Assembly: GCA_024803745.1 (NCBI GenBank)
Contig: JANJXV010000040.1
Coordinates: 648,001-712,000 of the forward strand
Direction of reading: 5' to 3'
DNA from: Megascapheus bottae
Lineage: Eukaryota; Chordata; Mammalia; Rodentia; Geomyidae
DNA: 64,000 bases
In this document: one piece after another, positions 1 to 9,972 of the stretch
How positions within the stretch are numbered: the first letter of the stretch is position 1
Layout of the letters: each line of letters starts with the position of its first letter
Notes under the pieces: generated by a model
Seen by the model: only the letters and a program-made list of their open reading frames with translations
Databases searched by the model: none
Told to the model about the DNA's origin: nothing
Translations under genes and position numbers: made by a program

Positions 1-2
1 AG

Positions 3-2734
3 TGACCCATCACAACTTTCTCCGCTGCGAGAGGGGCGTGTTCATGTTCCCAGGATACCATAAAAAGGTGACATGTACCAGAGAAGACCCAGGACCCCCA
101 AACCCAGGTGACAGAGAGGAGAGAATGTCTCTCCATTCCCCCCTGGAAGCCACAGTCTTTCTCAAGCCAGAGCCAGGGGCTCAGGAAGCTGAGATGGAGG
201 CTCATGGTTCAAAGCCAGCCTGTGGAAGGAATGTCCATGAGAACCCTTGTCTCCAATAGATCAGGCAAAAGTCAGGAGTGGAGCCGTGGTTCAGGTGGTG
301 GAGCACCAGTGTTGAGTTTGAAAAAGCTAAAGGACAGGGCGCAGGTCGTGAGTTCAAGTCCCAGGGATGGTATTTAATTTTTTTTTCTTTTTTTTGCCAG
401 TGCTGGGCTTGAGCTCAGGGCCTGAGCACTGTCCTTGGGCTTTCTCAAGGCTAGAGCTCTACCCCCTGAGCACCATTTCCAGCTTTTTTTCTATGTATGT
501 GGTACCGAGGAATCGAACCCTGGTCTTCATGCATGCCAGGCAAGCGCTCTACCACTAGGCCACACTCCCGGCCCTTAGGGATGGAATTTAAAGACACGTT
601 AGAGACAGGTTTCTTTAAGTTTAGGGGCGGGGGTCATCCTGCCATCACCCCCGTGGGTGTCAGGGTGTGGGGTAACTGGGGTGTCCCGGTGAGCCCCACT
701 TCCTCTGCCCCCAGGCGGGTCCTGGCACTGCTGCCCCGAGGGCTGGGAGGGCCTGCGGCCCAGCTGCCTCCACCCATTCGGGGACAACAGGACCTGGGTG
801 GACAGCGACAGGAACTGCTCGGCCCTGGGCGCCCGCCTGGCCTCGCTCCCCACCCAGGACCAGCTGGTGAGGGGCCGGGCTGCAGGGGGGAGGGGGGAGC
901 CCCACCTCCCCCTTCCTACCCCTCCTCAGGTCCTGCCCTCCCTCCCCACCCCTCCTCAGGCCCCTGTCCTCCCTCCCCACCCCTCTCAGGCCCCTATCCT
1001 CCCCCTCCCTCCCCACCCCTCCTCAGGCCCCTGCCCTCCCCCTCCCTCCCCACCCCTCCTCAGGCCCCTGCCCTCCCCCTCCCTCCCCACCCTCCTCAGG
1101 CCCCTGCCCTCCCCCTCCCTCCCCACCCCTCCTCAGGCCCCTGCCCTCCCTCTCCCTCCCCACCCCTCCTCAGGCCCCTGCCCTCCCTCCCCACCCCTCC
1201 TCAGGCCCCAGCCCTCCCTCCCCACCCCTCCTCAGGCCCCAGCCCTCCCTCCCCACCCCTCCTCAGGCCCCAGCCCTCCCTCCCCACCCCTCCTCAGGCC
1301 CCTGTCCTCTCTCCCCACCCCTCTCAGGCCCCTACCCTCCCCCTCCCTCCCCACCCCTCCTCAGTCCCCTGCCCTCCCTCCTCCCCTCTCCCCTCCTCAG
1401 GCCCCTCCCCCAGCCCTCCCCTCCCTGCCCTCCTCCCCTCCCTCCCCTCCTCCCCCTCCTCAGGCCCCTGCCCTCCCTCCCCACCCCTCCTCAGGCCCCT
1501 GCCTCCCCTCCTCCCCTCTCCCCCTCCTCAGGCCCCAGCCCTCCCCTCCCTCCCTCCCCCCTGCAGGCGGGATCTCCGGGACTTGGAGACTTGGTGGAGC
1601 GGGGTTTCAGGAGAGGCTATGAGAGGGGCGGGGCGGGGCGGCAGGGGGCGGGGCCTCCTCTCCTCCCGACCTCCGCTCGCTCCCTCCGCTCCGCCCCTCA
1701 GGCCTTCACCGCGGGGCTCCTGGAGCCGGGCTCCGCCTACTTCCTGGGACTCACCTACGACCCGGGCGCGCGCCGCTGGCGCTGGGCGGACGGGGCGCCG
1801 CTCGACCCGGGAGCGGGGTGAGCGCGGGGCGGCCGGGCGGAGGGGCGGGGCTGGGGGGCTGGGTCTGGGCGAGGGCGGGGCCTGGGTGTAGGGGCGGGGC
1901 TGGGGGGCTGGGCCTGGGTGAGGGCGGGGCCTGGGCGGGGGCGGGGCTTGGGCGGACGGGGCGCCGCTCGACCCGGGAGCGGGGTGAGCGCGGGGCGGCC
2001 AGGCGCAGGGGCGGGGCCTGGGAGGGCGGGGCCTGGGTGGAGGGGCGGGGTCTGGGTGAAGGGGCCTGGGCAAGGGCGGGGCCTGGGCGGGGAGGGGGCC
2101 TGGGCGGAGGGGCGGGGCCTGGTTGGAGGGGCGGGGCCTGGGCGATGCCTGGGAGAGGGTGGGGCCTGTGCAGGTGGGCGTGGTCTGGGCATCGGGGCGG
2201 GGCTCTGTCGGAAAAGCCGGGTCTCGGGCTGGGCCTGTGCGGGTGGGCGTGGTCTGGGCGATGTGGGCGGGACCTGGGCAGCGGGGCGGGGCCTGGGGGC
2301 CGCCCCTGAGCCCCTTCACTCCCGGCCGGCGCTGTACCATGGGAGCCACCGCTCCACGTCTTCCATTTTTCCCGTGGTTCCTGGGAAATCATTGCTTCAT
2401 GGACTTTGGTGCCGGGGGCTGGCTTTGAACCGAGATCGTTCGATCTCAGCCTCCTGAGCGGCTGGGGCCCATCCCACACGCCGGGTGACTTCCCCTGGTC
2501 CCCCACCCCGCTCGATCGCTCGCTCCTCGCAGGTCCGGACCCGGGCCCCACCCCGACGCCCTCCAGGACCGACTCTGCGCCGTGCTGGTGAACCTCGGGG
2601 AGCGCTGGGCGTGGAGCGGCGCGCCGTGCGGGGCCCCGGCGGGCCGGGTGTGCCAGCTGCCCGGGGCGGCCTCGCCCCGCAGCCCCGCGCCGAGCCAGGC
2701 CGGGCTGGGCCGGGCGGTGGAGCGCCAGCCCTGA
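3..2734 (+). CDS. CLEC4D: CLEC4D (MCL/Dectin-3) C-type lectin receptor, 3' part
   Basis: Four joined exons: 3-107 (stalk), 715-866, 1702-1817 and 2533-2734. All have AG/GT borders and phases that keep one frame. The window opens on the acceptor AG, so the cytoplasmic and transmembrane exons lie off the left edge. The stalk reads VTHHNF.RCERG and the lectin domain starts at CCPEGW, continues through DNRTWVDSDRNCSALGARL, YFLGL and RWRWADGAP, and ends at RVCQLPG. These are close to CLEC4D. The exon lengths 152 and 116 are identical to those of the neighbouring CLEC4E, and the two genes are tail to tail, as CLEC4D and CLEC4E are in human and mouse. CLEC4D is a myeloid type II receptor that pairs with Mincle and FcR-gamma and binds mycobacterial glycolipid. 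Odd: the EPD sugar-binding triplet reads HPD, WND reads WSG, and the C-terminus carries about 23 extra Pro/Ala/Arg-rich residues. The last two exons are extremely GC-rich. It may be functionally altered. Confidence 0.85.
108..714. repeat. CLEC4D intron: two SINEs
   Basis: About 130-372 is a plus-strand composite SINE (B1-like left half, ID-like right half). About 378-576 is a minus-strand ID-type dimer with recognisable A and B boxes. Nothing else is seen in this intron. Confidence 0.8.
897..1565. repeat. Pyrimidine-rich minisatellite in CLEC4D intron
   Basis: About twenty imperfect copies of a 30-37 base unit built on CCTCCTCAGGCCCC, CTGCCCTCC and CTCCCCACC. It fills nearly all of the intron between the first and second lectin-domain exons. 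The strand asymmetry (C and T only, with few G or A) is striking and could favour triplex or polymerase stalling. The long reading frames across it are an artefact of the repeat. Confidence 0.9.
1818..2532. repeat. GC minisatellite and duplicated exon end in CLEC4D intron
   Basis: 1820-2320 is built from variants of GGGGCGGGGCCTGGG. Positions 1949-2003 repeat, almost exactly, the last part of the preceding coding exon with its splice donor and following intron bases (about 1784-1838). A minus-strand B1-like SINE fragment lies at about 2380-2485. Confidence 0.85.
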
Positions 2735-2773
2735 GCGACCCCAGGACGGCGCGCAGGCCCAGGGCGGGGATCA

Positions 2774-2779
2774 AATAAA
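2774..2779 (+). terminator. CLEC4D: CLEC4D polyadenylation signal
   Basis: A canonical AATAAA lies 40 bases after the CLEC4D stop codon at 2732-2734, which supports this stop as the real end of the gene. Confidence 0.75.
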
Positions 2780-2923
2780 GAATCCCCTCGGCAAACGGTG
2801 TGTCCAGGGCCGGCGGCGACCGGGGCGGGGCGGGGCCTGGGGCGGGGCGGGGCCTGGGGCGGGGCGGGGCGGGGCCTTGACGCGGACTGGCGCCCCGCCT
2901 TCTCACCAGCGCTGCCCTGAGCC

Positions 2924-2954
<31 letters not shown>

Positions 2955-3045
2955 TATTATTATTATTATTATTATTACTATTCCTGGTCTTGAGCTCCAG
3001 GCCTGGGCGCTGCCCTGAGCCTCATCATCATCATCATCATCATCA

Positions 3046-3082
<37 letters not shown>

Positions 3083-3505
3083 TCCTGGTCTTGAGCTCCA
3101 GGCCTGGGCGCTGCCCTGAGCCTCATCATCATCATCATCATCACCATCATCATCATCATTATTATTATTATTATTACTATTCCTGGTCTTGAGCTCCAGG
3201 CCTGGGCATCTCTTGCTCAAGGCTGGCGCTCTACCACTTTGAACCCCAGCCTCACTTCTGGCTTTTTTTTGCTGGTTCACTGGAGGGAAGAGTGTCTCAA
3301 AGTTTCTTTTCCTGGCTGGCTTTGAACCTCCATCCCCAGCTCTCAGCCTCCTGTGTAGCTGGGATTACAGCTGGGATGGGCGTCTGACAGCATTTCTTTC
3401 TCTGTAGATGGCACGGGGGTTGTGGCCAAGAATCTTCCAGTCCCTGCCATGAAATTCAACACTGAAAACCATTATTATTTATTAATAATGTTATTATTAT
3501 TATTA

Positions 3506-3511
3506 TTTATT
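3506..3511 (-). terminator. CLEC4E: CLEC4E polyadenylation signal
   Basis: AATAAA on the minus strand lies 89 bases past the CLEC4E stop codon. Other copies sit inside the surrounding ATT-rich run, so the exact signal used is uncertain. Confidence 0.6.
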
Positions 3512-3599
3512 GGTAGTGGAGTCCTCTGGCTGCGTCCTGGGGGAGGGGGACTGGTGTCCTTTTCTTCTCTCCCCATCTCTTTGTGCCTGGCGAGTCTTC

Positions 3600-3896
3600 T
3601 TAGGCCCACACGGGGATTTCTGGCATTTCACAGACCCGGGGCATGTTGTACAGGCAGGGTATGTCGTTCCAGTTTTTCCTGGGGTTCGGGGAGTCTCTTA
3701 TGGTGGCACAGTCTTCCACCGTGAGCAGATTGTTGGGTTCACTTTCATCCCAAAAGCTGAGAAAAAGAGACAGACGAGAAGAAGAGCGGATGTCTTTAAT
3801 CCCGGACAGAGGGGGAAGATGGAGCCGGAACACGAGACAAAGTGCATGTGTGTCCTTGGATTCCACAACCATTGTATGAACTAAATAGTCCAGGCC

Positions 3897-3939
<43 letters not shown>

Positions 3940-5306
3940 GTTATTGTGCTGGTCCTAGGGCTTGAACTCAGGGCCTGGGTGCTATCCCTGAGCTTTTTTT
4001 TCCCCACTCAAGACTGGCAGTCTACCCTTTAAGCCCCAGCATCACTTCCATCTTTTTTCTGGTGGTTCCTTGGAGATCAGAATCTCATGGACTTTCCTGC
4101 TTTAGAACTGTGATCCTCCTATTTCAGCATCCAGGATGACAGATGTGAGGACCAGAGCCTGGCTTTGCTATTGGCTATGACCATGGATACAAGTGGCATG
4201 CACTTCATGGGAAGGAGAGGAATCTGGGCACGGGGGGTGTGGGGGGTTCACATTGGAATGGGGGGTTCACTCCCCCGTGGCAGGAACTCACCTCAGGAGC
4301 TTTCTGAGGGGCGTGTCATCCACCCACTGCCACTTCCCCTCCACCACTTGGTCCGAGAGGCCAATGAAGAATTCCCTCCTCTTGGGTTTGGCGTAGTAGA
4401 GGAATTCCTGCGGAGACCCAGAGCCTCAGGCTTCACCCACGCCGGGGTGGCCAAAGGGCCAGGACAGAACCCCAACTGTGACCCCACTACTCCCCGCTCT
4501 GATCAATTCTGCCCAACGCAATTCAACCAATAACGTATTCCAAGGGTTTCCACCATGATTGGTAAACCATATCTGGCATCGATCAGCCAATCATCTGTTT
4601 ATCCATCCATCAATCCGTTGTCATCTGTCAGGCAATCCATGAGCTATGGTCCATCTGCCTCTCATTGACCTATCATCCGTCTATGGTGTGTGGATCATCT
4701 ATCCGCCATCTACTGTCCACCAATGCACCCAGCATACACTTACCTCTCTTCTGTTCTCTCTCCGTCATCCGTTTCTCTCTCATTCATCTTTCACCTATCA
4801 TCCATCCAGCCTTTATCAGTCGTCTATTTATGGATCATGTCTCGATATCTCTCATCTGTCCTCTATCTCATCTGTATCTGTCTATCCAGCTACCCATCTG
4901 TCTTTCTATCCATCTATCTAGCCATCCATTTGTCATTCTATCCATCCATCTAACTATCGACTATCTCCCCATCCACTCATCCATCCATCTATGTATGTAT
5001 TATTATGTATCTCTATTTCTCTATCATCTATCTATCTGTCTATCCATCCATCCATCCATCCATCCATCCATCCATCCATCCATCCACATATCTATCTAGC
5101 CATCTGTCTATCTGTCTGTCTATCCACCCATTCATCTATCCACCTATGTATTATCTATTTATCTATTTACCCATCTATCATCTGTCTGTCTGTCTATCCA
5201 TCCATCCATCTGTCCACCTATCTAGCCACCTATCCATTCATCCATCTATTTATCATCTAAGAATCCATCTATCCATCCATCATTCTATCCATCCATGTAG
5301 CTATCA

Positions 5307-5346
<40 letters not shown>

Positions 5347-5698
5347 CCTGTCTGTCTATCTCAAAACATTATCAATCACAGCTAGAGACTGGACCATAAT
5401 TCCTTGCTCTCTGAGCCTTCTTCCCCACCCCTTCCTCTCCAGCAGCGGAACTCCACAGAAAAGCCATCCTTTTCTTTCTTTCGGGCTGGGCTCTCACCAT
5501 CATAGTAAAGATAAGTGTGAGTCAGGCCCTGCTGGCACACACCTGTCATCCAGCGAACGAGGAGACAATGGGTGAGACCATGACCTGCAGTGAACCAGCA
5601 AAAAGCTGCACGTGGAGGCGTGGTTCAAGTGGTAGAACACCAGCCTTGAGTCGGAGCCAGAGCCAGGCAAGATGGGGAGCCTCTGAGTTTATGTCCCA

Positions 5699-5745
<47 letters not shown>

Positions 5746-8700
5746 TACAAGGGTGGAAAAGGAGCTCAGGGCACAGGGCCTTCTAGAACCTTCTAGAACC
5801 TTCCTTCTGCTCCCTCCGTACCTGCTCCTCCAGTGAGTTGATGACGACCAGCTGGGCCCCCATCCCCGAGCAATTCCTCACACTCGCTCCCCAGTTCATG
5901 GTGTTCACAGAAAAGTAGTAGCAGCTCGTCTGGAAATGTTCCCAATTCACTGGGCAGCAGCTGTGCACCAAACCTAGGAGGGGAGGTGTGTCAGGAGAGC
6001 CTTGGGTAAACTGAGTCAGGAGACCTGGCGTGGCACAGCTGACGGGGAGTTGGAGATTCAGAGTCCAACGTCTTGCTGGGGCATCAGTAGCTTCTGCCTG
6101 TCATCCCAGCCACCCAGGAGACTGAGATCTGAGGATCAGAGTTCAAAGCCAGCCCGGGCAGGGAAGTTTGTGAGACTCCGATCTCCAGTGAGCCAGCCCC
6201 CCCCCCCGCCACCCCGAAAAGCTGGAAGCTGAGCCATGGCTCAATGTAATCTATGATGTCTAATAACACATATCCTGCACCCAATATCTGTGTGTGGGTC
6301 CTGGGACTTGAACTCAGGACCTGGATGCCGTTCCTGAGCTGCTTTCACTCAAGGTTTGGCGCTCTACCACTGGAGCCACAGCTCCACGTCTGGTTTCCTG
6401 GTGGTTCCCTGGAGATCAGAGTCTCACAGATTTTCCCGCCCAGGCTGGCTTTGAACCGTGATCCTCAGATCTTTTTTTCTTTGACGTTGGATTCCGGAGT
6501 GGGTCCTACCAGATTGGTCGTGATGGCAGGAGATCCTGTCAAACCTTGTGTGGGGTTGGAAGTTCTTGTCACACGTTTGTAAGCTGCGATATGTCACTGG
6601 AAAAAGGCAAGGGAGCCGTTAGCATTCAAGATGGTAGCAGGGGAGACGATGATGACGTTGAACAAAGAGTTTCAATTCCACAAGTCAGGTACAAAGACCA
6701 ATGTCACCCCCCCCCAAGTCACTGAGATTCACTTTGTAATACCTATGGAATAGAGTGATATATTTCCCTCCCTCCTTCTGCTCATTAAAAAGGAAATCCA
6801 GGAGCCGGGAGTGTGGCCTAGTGGTTAAAGTGCTTGCCTAGCATGCACCAAGACCCGGGTTCGATTCCTCGGTACCACAAACATAGAAAAAAGCCGGAAG
6901 TGGTGCTGAGGCTCAAATGGTAGAGCTCTAGCCTTGAGAAAGTCCAAGGACAGTGCTCAGGCCCTGAGTTCAAGACCAGGACTGGCAAAAATAAATAAAT
7001 AAATAAAAGCACAAATCTACGGTTTTACGGTCATTGAACCAGGTGTGGTGGCTCACGTCTGGAGTTCTGGCTACTTGGGGAGCAGAGAGTGTAGGGGGGG
7101 AGGGAATTAGGGTTCAAGGGCAGCCAGGTAAAGAGAATATGATTGGGGGAACTGGCCCCCTTCTCAGCCAGGGTCGGGAGTGGTGAGGAGTGCTTGCCAC
7201 AGTCAGTCAACAAGAGGGATGACCAGGGAGAGAACTCAGCCTAAGCCAGCGTGGAGGGCGCAGAGCAAGACTTCACCTTCAAAATAACCACGCGCAAAAA
7301 GGGTCTGGAGGCGTGGTTCAGTTGGTAGAGCGCCTGCTCCACAAACAAGGCTGTTTGCTCTTACATCCCAGAGCGGGGGGCATGGGGGAGAAGAGATTAT
7401 TCCGTTAGTTTCTTACCTACGTTTCCTTCTACTGGTGGAGGCCCTGGGTTCTCTGCCTCAAAGGTCTACATTTCCCAATTTTTAAAAATTGATGTTTACT
7501 TCTTTATGTCTCTATTTATTTACTTATCACAATTTTGGTGCCTGTCTTGGGTCTTGAACTCACGGCCTGGGTGCTGTTCTGAGCTTTTTTTTTTCACTCA
7601 AGGCTGGCTTGCTACCACTTAAACCACAGCACCACTTCCTTTTTTTCTGGGGGTTCCCTGGAGAGGAGAAGAGTCTCCCAGACTTTCCTGCCTGGGCTGG
7701 CTTTGAACCGTGATCCTCAGATCTCAGCCTCCTGAGTTGTTGGGATTGTGGGTGCGAAGCATGCGCAAGGCAGGGTAGGAAAGTCCATGAGATTCTCCAA
7801 TACTCAGAAAAAGCCAGAAGCGGCGCCGTGGCTCAAGTGGCAGAGGCCCCAGCCTTGCCTACAAAGAGAGAATCTGATGGGTTTGGCTGGCTGAACTCAC
7901 CCGCACATCTGGTGACAAAACAGAGGCTGAGGAATCCGATGGACGTGCCCGCCGCCGCCACGAGGAACCTGTGAGAAGCAAAACAGCCTCTCTCTGGAGA
8001 GAGAACCACGCCACCGTCAGTCTGCCCCACGCAAGACACACGGACACTGAAGACCCAGCCCTTTCCTGGCACTAGGGCTCGTGCCTGGAATCCCAGCTCC
8101 TCAGGAGGCTCAGACCTGAGGATCCAGGTTCAAAGCCAGCCCAGGCAGGAAAGTCTAGGAGACTCTGATCTCCAGTGAACCAGCAAAAAGCTGAAAGTAG
8201 AGCAGTGGTTCAAGTGGTAGAGGACCAGCCCTGCGTGAACAAGCTCAGAGAAACACACACACACACACACACACACACTGCCATTTTCACACTGGGTGGT
8301 GGATCCTGCTTTGCCCTAAGTTTCTCAGTTTTATAGTCTCATTTTTTCACTTCTAGTTGTGTTATTATCTTTTTGCACCAGCTCTGGAACTTCAACTCAG
8401 GGCCTGAGCACTGTCCCTGAGCTTCTTTTGCTCAAGGCTCCCCTTGCAGTTTTTGGTGGTTCCTTGAGATCAGAGTCTCATGGACTTTCCTGCCCAGGCT
8501 GGATTTGAACCCTGATCCTCCGATCTCAGCCTCCTGAGTGGCTGGGATGCCAGGCGGGAGTCACCGGCCCCTTTCCTCCCCCTTCCCTCGTCTCTACTGT
8601 CTTCTCGTCTCCCCTCCTCTCTTGTTTTCGGGCTGCCATCTGCGGCTCTTGGTGAATGAAGGAGAAAACAGGAAGGATGCACCCCCCCCCCCGCCCCAAA

Positions 8701-8830
8701 ACCTTCCCCCCTTCCCCCGTTCCCCCCCTGCCACCAGAGCCCTGTGGGAAGGGAGAGCAGTGATCGCGTCTCTGGACACTCCTTGGTGAACCTTCTAGAA
8801 CAATCTCCCCCCTGCCCCCCGGGCACGTGT

Positions 8831-8875
<45 letters not shown>

Positions 8876-9325
8876 CTGCGTGTGTCTCTGTCTCTGCCTC
8901 TTCCCTTCACCTGCTGTGTCTCTGTCTCCTTCTCTACCTCTCTGTGTGTCTGTGTCTCTCACTTGGATGTCTCTGTCTGTCTGTCTGTCTGTCTGTTGGT
9001 ATCTCTATGTCTGTCTGTCTCTGTCTCTGCTGCTGTCTCTGTCTGTCTGTCTGCCTGTCTGTTGATGTCCTTGTCATCTTATCTATGTCTGTCTGTCTGC
9101 CTGCCTGACTGTCAGTCTGTCTCTCTGTCAATGTGTTGACATCCTTGTCCGTCTGTATCTGTGTCTCTGGCTCTCTGTGTGTCTGTCTGTGTGTTGACAT
9201 CCTTGTCTGTCTGTATCTGTGTCTCTGTCTGTCTGTCTGTCTGTCCCTCTCCCCCTGCCATGGCTGTCCCCGATGGCGGCATCTTTACCTGCATGGGGGC
9301 CGGCGTGGGGCTGAGTGGAATCCAT
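3600..9325 (-). CDS. CLEC4E: CLEC4E (Mincle), complete six-exon C-type lectin receptor
   Basis: Minus-strand exons: 9289-9325, 7901-7993, 6510-6596, 5822-5973, 4292-4407 and 3600-3756. Together they are 642 bases, 213 residues plus stop, one unbroken frame with canonical splice sites; mouse and human proteins are 214 and 219. Exon 1 codes a 12-residue cytoplasmic head. Exon 2 starts ERGCF and holds the transmembrane segment, with an Arg near residue 41 (VTRC) that in this family pairs with FcR-gamma. Exon 3 is the stalk (QTCDKNFQ). Exons 4-6 form the lectin domain ([51 protein letters not shown]). EPN and WND, the calcium and mannose-type sugar site, are intact. Mincle senses trehalose dimycolate, fungal glycolipid and SAP130 from dying cells on macrophages and signals through Syk-CARD9. 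The 12-residue first exon is the least certain part, but its length, phase and donor all fit. Confidence 0.93.
3757..4291. repeat. CLEC4E last intron: ATT repeat and SINE
   Basis: 3898-3940 is an uninterrupted ATT microsatellite. About 3945-4150 is a minus-strand composite SINE. The rest is unremarkable intron. Confidence 0.75.
4408..5821. repeat. CLEC4E intron: long tetranucleotide field, SINE and CA repeat
   Basis: 4560-5365 is a compound CCAT/CTAT/CTGT microsatellite, purest at 5040-5095. About 5525-5700 is a plus-strand SINE whose tail has grown into a CA repeat (5701-5742). Confidence 0.85.
5974..6509. repeat. CLEC4E intron: two SINEs
   Basis: A plus-strand composite SINE lies at about 6060-6240 and a minus-strand one at about 6295-6475. 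The second ends only about 35 bases from the stalk exon. Confidence 0.75.
6597..7900. repeat. CLEC4E intron: SINE cluster
   Basis: ID-type dimer, plus strand, about 6803-6990. A rearranged plus-strand composite SINE at about 7035-7375. Minus-strand composite SINE at about 7535-7765. A plus-strand right-half fragment at about 7795-7860. Confidence 0.75.
7994..9288. repeat. CLEC4E first intron: SINEs, CA repeat and CTGT field
   Basis: Plus-strand SINE at about 8065-8250 with a CA tail (8255-8278). Minus-strand SINE at about 8375-8565. CA repeat 8831-8872, passing into a CTGT/CTCT microsatellite (8880-9245) that ends just before the first coding exon. Confidence 0.8.
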
Positions 9326-9934
9326 GCTCTCCTCTCCCTGGTTTCCTCAGGCGACTGCGGGGTGAGGAGGCAGAGGCCGCCAGGGTCAGGGGAGGGGGCC
9401 GGGGTCGGGCTGGCTCCGGCTCGCCCCGTCTTGCACAAGACGTGGGCGCCTGGCTACTCTTGCCTCACTTTGGAAAGGAAATGGGGAAATTCACTAAATA
9501 GACCTTATTTGGTTTTTTTTTCCAGTCCTGGGCTTGAGCTCAGGGCCTGAGCACTGTCCCTGGGCTTTCTCAAGGCTAGAGCTCTACCACTTGAGCCACA
9601 GCACCACTTCTGGCTTTTTCCGTGTGTGTGGTACTGAGGCATCGAACCCAGGGCTTGGTACATGCTAGGCCAGCACTCCACCACTAGGCCACACTCCTGG
9701 CCTGAGGAGTCAGGCCAGGTGCTGGAATCCCAGCTACTCAGGAGGCTGAGATCTGAGGATCTTGGTTCAAAGCCAGCCTGGGGCAGGAAAGATCCTGAGA
9801 CTCTTATGTACAAAAATGAAGCACCAAAAGGGTGGATGTGAAATGGAGTGGTGGTTCAAGTGGTAGAGCGCCAAGCTTGAGTGAAAGAGCTCAGGGACAG
9901 CGCCCAGGCCCTGAGTCCCTGAGTTCAAGCCCCA

Positions 9935-9972
<38 letters not shown>

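Larger units (their letters stand above)
2735..3599. repeat. Intergenic between CLEC4D and CLEC4E: compound triplet repeats and SINE
   Basis: After the CLEC4D poly(A) signal comes a GC-rich run (2815-2880). Then three tandem copies of a unit of about 100 bases follow (2905-3205). Each copy has CTGCCCTGAGCC, a run of TCA triplets, a run of ATT triplets and a piece of a minus-strand SINE. The third copy runs on into the rest of that SINE to about 3385. The rest is the CLEC4E 3' flank. Confidence 0.8.

Noticed and set aside
497..1891. A 464-residue plus-strand frame in the CLEC4D introns
   Set aside because: It reads through the Pro/Ser/Leu pyrimidine minisatellite in a different frame from the true CLEC4D exons.
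6803..6990. tRNA-like A and B boxes (GTGGCCTAGTGG, GGTTCGATTCC) here and at many other sites
   Set aside because: They belong to ID-type SINEs, with a second tRNA-like half and an A-rich tail. No cloverleaf with a sensible anticodon, so they are not tRNA genes.
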